Assembly: GCA_050944015.1 (NCBI GenBank)
Contig: JBMNQG010000075.1
Span: 1 to 6,727, forward strand
Reading direction: 5' to 3'
From: DUOX01 sp050944015
Lineage (GTDB): Bacteria; Bacillota; Clostridia; Oscillospirales; Oscillospiraceae
Length of the DNA: 6,727 bases
This document shows, in pieces, positions 1 through 5,055 of this stretch (its first letter is position 1; each line of letters starts with the position of its first letter). The position numbers and the translations under genes are program-made. A model generated the notes under the pieces. That model saw nothing but the letters and a program-made list of their open reading frames with translations, made no database searches and had not been told where the DNA came from.

Positions 1-350
<350 letters not shown>

Positions 351-414
351 CAATTATGCAGGCAATACCTTGCTTTTCCCCTACCTTTGTTCAGTTTTCA
401 GGGTGCAGACGCTG

Positions 415-448
415 ATTGAAAAGAAGCCTGTAAGACTTTCTTTTCAAT
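415..448 (+). other. stem-loop in the 23S to tRNA-Lys spacer
   Basis: A perfect 11-bp inverted repeat: ATTGAAAAGAA at 415-425 pairs with TTCTTTTCAAT at 438-448 around a 12-nt loop. It ends 7 nt before the first base of tRNA-Lys. There is no T-run after it, so it is not an intrinsic terminator. A role as a processing stem for separating 23S from the tRNA is inferred from position only. Confidence 0.55.
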
Positions 449-455
449 GCTACGG

Positions 456-531
456 GCACCTTTAGCTCAGCTGGTAGAGCACCTGACTCTTAATCAGGGT
501 GTCCAGGGTTCGAGTCCCTGAAGGTGTACCA
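456..531 (+). tRNA. tRNA-Lys (anticodon CTT)
   Basis: A full 76-nt cloverleaf can be folded. The acceptor stem is GCACCTT/AAGGTGT (one G-T pair), the D arm is GCTC/GAGC, and the anticodon stem is CCTGA/TCAGG with loop CTCTTAA and anticodon CTT at 489-491. The T arm contains GGTTCGAGTCC. The discriminator is A528 and CCA is encoded at 529-531. It reads the lysine codon AAG. Its position between 23S and 5S is uncommon, because tRNAs in such operons usually sit in the 16S-23S spacer or after 5S. Confidence 0.97.
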
Positions 532-559
532 CCATGAGGGTGTGTACGCACCCTCATGG
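532..559 (+). other. perfect stem-loop directly after tRNA-Lys
   Basis: CCATGAGGGTG at 532-542 pairs perfectly with CACCCTCATGG at 549-559 around a 6-nt loop, starting at the base after the encoded CCA. The following sequence is A-rich rather than T-rich, so it is not a classical intrinsic terminator. It could be a 3' processing or stabilising stem for the 23S-tRNA-Lys precursor, or a partial transcription barrier before the 5S promoter. Both roles are inference. Confidence 0.6.
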
Positions 560-566
560 AAAACCC

Positions 567-595
567 TTGACAAGTAAAACTAAATATTGTACTAT
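567..595 (+). promoter_or_regulatory. sigma-A-type promoter in front of 5S rRNA
   Basis: A perfect -35 box TTGACA (567-572), a 17-nt spacer and a -10 box TACTAT (590-595, 4 of 6 matches to consensus) predict a start near 602. That is only about 6 nt before the paired 5' end of mature 5S rRNA. The spacer is A+T-rich. This would allow 5S and the three following tRNAs to be transcribed separately from the upstream 16S-23S promoters. Read directly from sequence; activity is not proven. Confidence 0.6.
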
Positions 596-607
596 TTACT
601 GTGCCAA

Positions 608-723
<116 letters not shown>

Positions 724-729
724 ACGACT

Positions 730-745
730 GAGGCCTTCGGGCCTC
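730..745 (+). other. TTCG-loop hairpin after 5S rRNA
   Basis: GAGGCC, loop TTCG, GGCCTC: a six-pair stem capped by a stable TTCG tetraloop, seven bases after the 5S terminal helix and five bases before tRNA-Asn. The trailing TATATT is a weak T-tract. As three tRNAs follow immediately, it is more likely a processing stem than a full terminator. Confidence 0.6.
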
Positions 746-750
746 TATAT

Positions 751-826
751 TCCTCCTTAGCTCAGTCGGTAGAGCATGCGGCTGTTAACCGCAGGGTCGT
801 TGGTTCGAGTCCAACAGGGGGAGCCA
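751..826 (+). tRNA. tRNA-Asn (anticodon GTT)
   Basis: 76-nt cloverleaf. The acceptor stem is TCCTCCT/AGGGGGA (one T-G pair), the D arm is GCTC/GAGC, and the anticodon stem is TGCGG/CCGCA with loop CTGTTAA and anticodon GTT at 784-786. The T arm carries GGTTCGAGTCC. The discriminator is G823 and CCA is encoded at 824-826. It reads AAC and AAU. It is placed directly after 5S, as is common in Firmicutes rRNA-tRNA clusters. Confidence 0.97.
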
Positions 827-834
827 GGAAGCGG

Positions 835-864
835 TATTGCCGCCACGGCACCGTGGCGGCAATA
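835..864 (+). other. long perfect stem-loop between tRNA-Asn and the CAT tRNA
   Basis: TATTGCCGCCACG (835-847) pairs perfectly with CGTGGCGGCAATA (852-864), a 13-bp GC-rich stem with loop GCAC. The following bases (ACTTATTACAATTC) are not a T-run. The rest of this spacer holds a weaker inverted repeat (GAAGATG at 879-885 with CATCTTC at 897-903). The stem could be an RNase III-type processing site or an attenuator within the tRNA cluster; the sequence does not decide between them. Confidence 0.6.
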
Positions 865-942
865 ACTTATTACAATTCGAAGATGAGCTTTTTATCCATC
901 TTCCGAGGGCTTATTAAACCCCGCGTTTATCTGAGAATATAA

Positions 943-1019
943 GGGCCTTTAGCTCAGTTGGTCAGAGCAACCGGCTCATAACCGGTCGGTCCGGGGTTCG
1001 AGTCCCTGAAGGCCCACCA
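943..1019 (+). tRNA. tRNA with CAT anticodon, probably tRNA-Ile2 (alternatively elongator tRNA-Met)
   Basis: 77-nt cloverleaf. The acceptor stem is GGGCCTT/AAGGCCC, the D arm is GCTC/GAGC, and the anticodon stem is ACCGG/CCGGT with loop CTCATAA and anticodon CAT at 977-979. The discriminator is A1016 and CCA is encoded at 1017-1019. It is not initiator tRNA: the first acceptor pair is a normal G-C and the three consecutive G-C pairs of the initiator anticodon stem are absent. The acceptor stem has C4-G69 and C5-G68. As I recall, these are positive determinants for the lysidine synthetase TilS in E. coli, which converts CAU to a decoder of AUA isoleucine codons. This favours tRNA-Ile2, but genome annotations often label such genes Met. 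Confidence 0.9.
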
Positions 1020-1025
1020 CATAGT

Positions 1026-1061
1026 TGGAGCAAGCCTGCTCCACTACGCTATTGTCTAGCG
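1026..1061 (+). other. two small stem-loops after the CAT tRNA
   Basis: TGGAGCA (1026-1032) pairs with TGCTCCA (1037-1043) around loop AGCC. Three bases later CGCTA (1047-1051) pairs with TAGCG (1057-1061) around a 5-nt loop. Neither has a T-tract. They continue the pattern of one or more stems after each RNA gene in this cluster, consistent with precursor processing. Confidence 0.45.
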
Positions 1062-1107
1062 AAATACGCATCCTCATTTGGCATAAAGCTGGATGCGGAA
1101 AATCCGT

Positions 1108-1183
1108 AGGGGCATAGCTCAGCTGGTAGAGCGGCGGTCTCCAAAACCGTAGGCCGAGGGTTCGATCCCTTCTGCCCCTGCCA
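1108..1183 (+). tRNA. tRNA-Trp (anticodon CCA)
   Basis: 76-nt cloverleaf. The acceptor stem is AGGGGCA/TGCCCCT, the D arm is GCTC/GAGC, and the anticodon stem is GCGGT/ACCGT (one G-T pair) with loop CTCCAAA and anticodon CCA at 1141-1143. The T arm contains GGTTCGATCC. The discriminator is G1180, as expected for bacterial tRNA-Trp, and CCA is encoded at 1181-1183. It reads UGG. It is the last gene of the rRNA-tRNA operon and abuts the operon terminator. Confidence 0.97.
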
Positions 1184-1227
1184 AAAGCACCGGATTGGTT
1201 TTTCCAATCCAGTGCTTTTTATTTTTT
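1184..1227 (+). terminator. intrinsic terminator of the rRNA-tRNA operon
   Basis: AAAGCAC-C-GGATTGG (1184-1198) pairs with CCAATCC-A-GTGCTTT (1204-1218), a 14-pair stem with one internal C/A mismatch and a TTTTT loop. It is followed by TTATTTTTT. It begins at the base after the tRNA-Trp CCA. This is a strong Rho-independent terminator for the + strand operon. Confidence 0.9.
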
Positions 1228-1229
1228 GC

Positions 1230-1266
1230 AAAAAAAAAGAGCCTCCGTAGAAACGGAGGCTCTTTT
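1230..1266 (-). terminator. intrinsic terminator of the lysR-type gene (bidirectional)
   Basis: AAAAGAGCCTCCG (1235-1247) pairs perfectly with CGGAGGCTCTTTT (1254-1266), 13 bp with a 6-nt loop. Read on the - strand it ends in a run of nine T (complement of the A-run at 1230-1238), ten bases past the stop codon of the regulator gene. On the + strand it ends in TTTT and could back up the operon terminator just upstream. Confidence 0.92.
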
Positions 1267-1276
1267 GTGTTATGTG

Positions 1277-2182
1277 TCAATGACCTGCAGGCTTTGTATT
1301 TTTAATAAACTCAACGAACCGGAGGGTGGATTTTTTGGCGCCCTTCTCCTTCCAGGCCGCCAGGGCGTAGGTGTCCTGCAGCAGGTCCTCTGAAGCGCAC
1401 AGCTTAATCAACCCGTCGTTGCCTATGTCCAGGGCATCGCTGCAAATGGTGACGCCTTGGCCCTGCTTAATTGCCATCTTCAGGGACTGCAGGTTGGGCA
1501 CGTACCTTATTGAGGGGGTAAACCCAGCCCGCTTGCAGGCAAGCAGTACCTTTCTTCCGCCGTTTTGACTTTCGTCCGGTGAAAGTATGTAAAAGACCTC
1601 GTCCTTAACGTCTATCATTTTCAGGTTTTCCTGCCTGGCCAGGGGATGAGAAGAAGAAATGGCTATGTAAAGGGTGAGCGGTTTTATATTATGGGTGCTG
1701 ACGCCCTGCAGGTTGTACAGGTCAAAGTTGGTGGAAAATATCAAGTCGCAGGAGCCGTCCAATAGGCGCTCCCTCAGCTCTTTAAAGCCGTAACAGCAGA
1801 TCCGTACCCTGTATTCGGGGTAAAGGTTCTCAAAGTCATAAACAAGCTGGGGCAGGAAGGAGTCGTAGTTGAAGCCGTTAATGCAGCCGATATTAAGCAC
1901 CTCTTTGGTGCCCTCTTCAATGGCGTGGCAGGCCGCTATGCTTTCGCAAAAGTGCGTCATTATCTTTTTCCATTCGGTGTAGAGAAGCTCTCCCTCCGGC
2001 GTGAGCTTGACCCCCTTGTTGCTTCGCACAAAGAGCTTTATCCCAAGTTCCCTTTCCAGCAGCGCTATGGATTTGCTGACGGCAGGTTGGGTCACGTATA
2101 AAAGCTTCGCCGCGTCGCTGAGGCTTTCAAGCTCGGCCACCGTCAGGAAGTAATCAATTTGCCGCAAAGATATGCCATACAT
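1277..2182 (-). CDS. LysR family transcriptional regulator
   Basis: A 301-aa LysR-type regulator of the usual length (about 300). The N-terminal winged helix-turn-helix spans residues ~5-64, with the recognition segment at 22-41 (SDAAKLLYVTQPAVSKSIAL) and the linker helix LLERELGIKLF after it. Residues ~94-295 fit a periplasmic-binding-protein-like effector domain: IGCINGF at 98-104 begins the first subdomain, and GQGVTICSD at 241-249 matches the usual GxGIxxLP region. The start (complement of 2180-2182) follows a GGGGGA ribosome binding site 5-6 bases upstream. It is transcribed away from the flavoprotein operon across a shared 355-bp control region, the classical arrangement for a LysR regulator controlling its divergent neighbour. 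The inducer is unknown but is plausibly the transported acid or its product. Family assignment is very secure; target and effector are inferred. Confidence 0.96.
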   Translation of the reverse strand: MYGISLRQIDYFLTVAELESLSDAAKLLYVTQPAVSKSIALLERELGIKLFVRSNKGVKLTPEGELLYTEWKKIMTHFCESIAACHAIEEGTKEVLNIGCINGFNYDSFLPQLVYDFENLYPEYRVRICCYGFKELRERLLDGSCDLIFSTNFDLYNLQGVSTHNIKPLTLYIAISSSHPLARQENLKMIDVKDEVFYILSPDESQNGGRKVLLACKRAGFTPSIRYVPNLQSLKMAIKQGQGVTICSDALDIGNDGLIKLCASEDLLQDTYALAAWKEKGAKKSTLRFVEFIKNTKPAGH

Positions 2183-2278
2183 TTGTATCCCCCGCTACTA
2201 TTTGGTAAAAACCATGATACACGCTGATATTGACTGGAAGAAAATTGGCGAAACTGCTCAAATGCTTTATTTGCTGAC

Positions 2279-2306
2279 ATTATAACAGATTTTTCTTTAT
2301 TAGCAA
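2279..2306 (-). promoter_or_regulatory. promoter of the lysR-type gene
   Basis: On the - strand there is a perfect -10 box TATAAT (complement of 2279-2284), preceded by TGT, which matches the extended -10 pattern TGn. With a 16-nt spacer the -35 is TTGCTA (complement of 2301-2306, 4 of 6 matches). The predicted start is near 2272, giving a leader of about 90 nt. A CTG-N9-CAG dyad with T-N11-A spacing (2274-2288) covers the -10 and could mediate autoregulation, though that short motif is common by chance. Confidence 0.6.
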
Positions 2307-2398
2307 ATTAAAAATATATTTCACTTAAAAAATCATAAAAATGACCGACCCTGATTAAGATGTACTGGCAACTACCAAAAAAATTTTTCTTCCGACGC

Positions 2399-2417
2399 CT
2401 ATAACTGTTGATTATAG
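2399..2417. promoter_or_regulatory. candidate LysR recognition site, distal dyad
   Basis: CTATAA-N7-TTATAG is a perfect 6-bp dyad spanning 19 bp. It includes the LysR-family T-N11-A signature (T2402, A2414). Its centre (2408) lies at about -64 from the predicted operon start, where LysR recognition sites typically sit. The spacing and location match family expectations; binding by the neighbouring regulator is inferred. Confidence 0.65.
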
Positions 2418-2431
2418 CTCCAAGAAAAACA

Positions 2432-2450
2432 GTTATTTCACAAAAATAAC
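2432..2450. promoter_or_regulatory. candidate LysR activation site, proximal dyad over the -35
   Basis: GTTATT-N7-AATAAC is a second perfect 6-bp dyad with the same 19-bp geometry as the distal one. It is centred at 2441 (about -31), 33 bp (close to three helical turns) from the distal site. It fully covers the -35 box, so occupancy could block or reposition RNA polymerase depending on the inducer. The arms are not identical in sequence to the distal ones, so this is the weaker of the two sites. Confidence 0.5.
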
Positions 2451-2465
2451 CGGATGTTATATAAT
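2437..2465 (+). promoter_or_regulatory. promoter of the flavoprotein-permease operon
   Basis: The -35 is TTCACA (2437-2442, 5 of 6 matches to TTGACA), followed by a 17-nt spacer and a perfect -10 TATAAT (2460-2465). The predicted start is near 2472, about 66 nt before the first start codon. The boxes are near consensus, so basal strength could be high unless the regulator represses. The proximal dyad overlaps the -35. Confidence 0.7.
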
Positions 2466-2537
2466 TATCACAAATTGTTTGTTATTTGAATTATCAGAAA
2501 CTGCAAAAATCCACAATAAAGGCGGAAGAACAAACAT

Positions 2538-4022
2538 ATGAAAAAGATGGATGCAGACGTTATAGTAGTGGCGGCTGGCCTTTCGGGTTTGGCTGCGGCT
2601 ATAACTGTTGCGGAAAGAGGTGCCACGGTAATAGCTGTTGAAAAGGCCAATACCACCGGCGGCGCCGCCAACATGGGCATGGGACCGCTGGGAATCGGCT
2701 CGCGTCTTCAGAAAGAGCATATGATAGTCCTTACTCCGGGCGAAGCTTTCAGGCGTCATATGTACTTTACTCACTACAAGGTGGATGCGCGCCTGGTACG
2801 GGACTATTATTTCAAGTCCGGCGAGACAATCGACTGGCTGATGGACATGGGAGTGCAGTTTATAGGCGTCCAGAGGGCTTTTGCCGCACCGGAGCGGACC
2901 AGGGCCTATTCTGACGGGGAACTCACATGGCACGTTGTGAAACCCGAGACGGGACGCCCCGGACCCCGCTGCGCCTCGGCAATGATGAAGGCAATGACCG
3001 AACGCGCCATTGAGCTGGGGGTTCAGATTCTTTTGGAAACCCCCGCCAAGAAGATACTGATGGAAAACGGGGAAGCAAAAGGGGTACTGGCCGTAGACAA
3101 AAACGGCGAGGAAATTGAGATTACCGGCGGGGCGATTATTATCGCCACCGGAGGGTGCGGCGCCAACCCGGAGATGATTAAGGAGTTTACCGGATTTGAG
3201 TACGGCAAGACCATTTTCAATTTTGCCATTCCGGGCATGACTGGGGACGGCATCCGCATGGCCTGGGAGGTGGGCGCGGGCAGGACGGATATTTCCATGG
3301 AGCTTATGTACCAAATCCCCGACAATTTGAACCATTTCATAATTGAGGGGGCTTTCCGCCAGCCATGCCTTTGGGTCAACAAAAACGGCGAAAGGTTCAT
3401 GCCTGAAGACCAGATTGCCAATACCACTTTTACCGGTAACGCCATATCCGTTCAGCCTGACAAAGTCGCCTTTTCAATTTTTGACGACGCGATGCTTCAG
3501 CATTGGAAAAAGCACGGCGGCGATATAATCTCCCACGTCCATCCTCCCGATTTGTATGAGCATTTTGAGGAGGAATGGGCAAGGGATATCGCCGCAGGGT
3601 ATGACCCCATCTGCGAGGCGAACACCTTTGAGGAGCTTGCAGAAAAGGCAGGAATTGACAAGAAGGGCCTCCTTGCCACCGTAAAAGAGTACAACGAGAT
3701 GTGTGCGAGAGGGCATGACGACCTGTTTGAAAAGGAACACATGTATATGCGGCCAATTGGAAACGGCAAGCTCTACTGCTGCAGGCAGCATGTGGGGGCT
3801 TACGGAACGCTGGGCGGCATAAAGATTAACTACAGAACCGAGGTTTTGACTGAGGATAACAAGGTAATCCCCGGCCTTTATGCGGCGGGAACCGACGCGT
3901 GCAATATTTATGGCGACAGCTATCCCTTTATTTTGTCGGGAAATACCATGGGCTTCTGCCTTAACAGCGGGCGTATTGCCGGAGAAAACGCGGTAAAATT
4001 TGTCTTCGGTGAAGAAGATTAG
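2538..4022 (+). CDS. fumarate-reductase-like FAD-dependent oxidoreductase
   Basis: A 494-aa flavoprotein of the FAD_binding_2 / fumarate reductase flavoprotein superfamily. The FAD Rossmann unit is at residues 7-36 (VIVVAAGLSGLAAA, ribose-binding E35). A second dinucleotide-contact motif IIATGG is at 201-206. TGDGIRMAWEVGAG (235-248) and NGERF (283-287) are superfamily hallmarks, and the C-terminal FAD segments are PGLYAAGTDA (445-454) and SGRIAGENA (477-485). There is no signal peptide, haem motif or covalent-FMN domain, so it is cytoplasmic and needs an external electron partner; the next gene is a natural candidate. By ungapped comparison with fumarate reductase FccA, the catalytic Arg after NGERF is Ala294, the HTMGG histidine is Gly423 (with Tyr422 beside it), and the substrate Arg near the C-terminus is not conserved. 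C4-dicarboxylate reduction is therefore unlikely. The first Gly of GxGxxG is Ala12. The start at 2538 follows AAAGGCGG with 12 nt spacing. The family is secure and the substrate is unknown. Confidence 0.93.
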   Translation: MKKMDADVIVVAAGLSGLAAAITVAERGATVIAVEKANTTGGAANMGMGPLGIGSRLQKEHMIVLTPGEAFRRHMYFTHYKVDARLVRDYYFKSGETIDWLMDMGVQFIGVQRAFAAPERTRAYSDGELTWHVVKPETGRPGPRCASAMMKAMTERAIELGVQILLETPAKKILMENGEAKGVLAVDKNGEEIEITGGAIIIATGGCGANPEMIKEFTGFEYGKTIFNFAIPGMTGDGIRMAWEVGAGRTDISMELMYQIPDNLNHFIIEGAFRQPCLWVNKNGERFMPEDQIANTTFTGNAISVQPDKVAFSIFDDAMLQHWKKHGGDIISHVHPPDLYEHFEEEWARDIAAGYDPICEANTFEELAEKAGIDKKGLLATVKEYNEMCARGHDDLFEKEHMYMRPIGNGKLYCCRQHVGAYGTLGGIKINYRTEVLTEDNKVIPGLYAAGTDACNIYGDSYPFILSGNTMGFCLNSGRIAGENAVKFVFGEED

Positions 4023-4044
4023 AATAATACGGGGGGACGATATT

Positions 4045-5019
4045 ATGGCTTATAAGGTAATGGGAATCGTGGCTGGCCGCAAGGGCGGCAATACGGAAAT
4101 GCTGATGAAAGAAGCGCTCCTCGCCTGCAAGGAACAGGGAGCGGAAGTCAGTTGGATCAACCTGCAGGATTTCAAGATTATGCACTGCACCGGGTGCGAA
4201 GGCTGCACCATGAACACCATGAGGGGCGGAAAGGAGCCCTTCTGCGTGTGGAACGGAAAGGACGACGTGGACGCCATTTTTAGGGCCATGTTGGACAAAG
4301 ACGGATTTATTATCGCAATACCTACATACGATTTGATGCCCTCGGCCCTGTGGACCACCCTTATGCATCGTTCGCTGCCCTATGAAATGTCATTTTTGGA
4401 GAAGATGGGTATTGTGGAAAAGGCTCCTCAAAGGGTGGCCGGACTGATTTCCCTTGGCGGTTCCACCAGGTCGTGGCAGTCCATGGCTCTTGAAGGTTTG
4501 GGAGCCACCATGTTTACCCAGTCGATTATGGTGGTGGATATGCAGCTTGCCACCAGAAACAGCGCCCACGGCCAGGTTGCCCTGAAGCCCGAACAGTTTG
4601 CCAGGGCCAGAAAACTGGGTGAAAACGTTATGAAGGCTGTTAAAACCGATCCGGAAGAGAGGAGGTGGCTGGGAGACGAGGGATTTGGACTTTGCCCGGT
4701 ATGTCATTCCAATGCTGTGGCAAAGGGCGAGGAGCACTGGGACGGCGTCAAGTTTGAAATGGAATGCGTTGTCTGCGGTGCCGGAGGAACACTAGAGCGC
4801 AACGAAAAGGGAGAGCTGTATTTCAAGCTGGCGGAAGATGGTCTGTGCCGCTGCCGCATTTTCAGCGAAAAGAGGGCATTACACCTGGATGAGATAATGG
4901 AAAACCATAAGCAGACGGCTATGAACAGGGAAAAGGTCCAGGAAGTCATGGCAAAATACAGGGCCATAGAAATACCGAAGACACTTGAGACGGCATACCC
5001 GAATTTCAAAAAACAATAA
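4045..5019 (+). CDS. flavodoxin-fold iron-sulfur flavoprotein-like protein with C-terminal zinc-ribbon-like domain
   Basis: A 324-aa protein. Residues 1-~200 match the NADPH-dependent FMN reductase / iron-sulfur flavoprotein fold: an opening beta strand with phosphate-binding loop AGRKGGNTEML (10-20), then GFIIAIPTYDL (87-97), a flavin-binding strand. Cysteines 48, 51, 54 and 67 form CX2CX2CX12C, resembling the compact cluster-binding motif of archaeal iron-sulfur flavoproteins (CX2CX2CX4-7C) but with a longer last gap; a [4Fe-4S] cluster is plausible. Residues 217-244 (CPVC-X20-CVVC) look like a zinc ribbon or rubredoxin-like knuckle pair, followed by CRC at 268-270. I chose the start at 4045, not the in-frame ATG at 4000, because GGGGGGA (4031-4037) precedes it at proper spacing and the protein then opens with the flavodoxin strand. 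It lies 22 nt after the FAD protein gene. The likely role is electron transfer to that protein, possibly from ferredoxin or NAD(P)H; this is inferred from context. Confidence 0.9.
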   Translation: MAYKVMGIVAGRKGGNTEMLMKEALLACKEQGAEVSWINLQDFKIMHCTGCEGCTMNTMRGGKEPFCVWNGKDDVDAIFRAMLDKDGFIIAIPTYDLMPSALWTTLMHRSLPYEMSFLEKMGIVEKAPQRVAGLISLGGSTRSWQSMALEGLGATMFTQSIMVVDMQLATRNSAHGQVALKPEQFARARKLGENVMKAVKTDPEERRWLGDEGFGLCPVCHSNAVAKGEEHWDGVKFEMECVVCGAGGTLERNEKGELYFKLAEDGLCRCRIFSEKRALHLDEIMENHKQTAMNREKVQEVMAKYRAIEIPKTLETAYPNFKKQ

Positions 5020-5055
5020 TTATAATATTGAAATGAAAAGAGAGGAGAACGCTAT

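Larger units (their letters stand above)
2183..2537. promoter_or_regulatory. divergent control region between the lysR gene and the flavoprotein operon
   Basis: 355 bp without a credible gene and clearly richer in A+T than the flanking coding DNA. It contains, from left to right: the lysR ribosome binding site and leader; the lysR promoter (- strand, about 2279-2306); an A7T5 tract at 2377-2388 that may bend DNA; two LysR-type dyads (2399-2417 and 2432-2450); the operon promoter (2437-2465); and a leader of about 65 nt ending in AAAGGCGG (2518-2525) before the first operon gene. Nothing in it resembles a riboswitch or a small coding gene. Confidence 0.8.

Noticed and set aside
943..1019. Initiator tRNA-fMet
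   Set aside because: The first acceptor base pair is G-C and the anticodon stem ACCGG/CCGGT lacks the three consecutive G-C pairs characteristic of initiator tRNA.
1049..1231. 60-codon ORF on the - strand containing GSNPRPTVLETAALPAE
   Set aside because: It is the antisense translation of the tRNA-Trp gene and its terminator; this peptide type is a known artefact of tRNA genes.
1184..2182. Genomic island inserted at the tRNA-Trp 3' end
   Set aside because: No integrase is in the window, no direct repeat of the tRNA 3' end was seen downstream, and two back-to-back terminators explain the junction.
2183..2537. Riboswitch or leader peptide in the divergent region
   Set aside because: No conserved riboswitch core and no small ORF with a ribosome binding site was seen; promoters and LysR-type dyads account for most of the structure.
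2457..3335. 292-codon ORF on the - strand opposite the FAD oxidoreductase
   Set aside because: Antisense shadow of a well-recognised flavoprotein; composition rich in His, Arg and Cys with no domain signature, and it runs across the regulatory region.
4000..4044. Upstream in-frame ATG giving a 15-residue longer flavodoxin-like protein
   Set aside because: It overlaps the preceding gene and lacks a good ribosome binding site, whereas the ATG at 4045 has GGGGGGA in front and opens directly with the flavodoxin-like strand.
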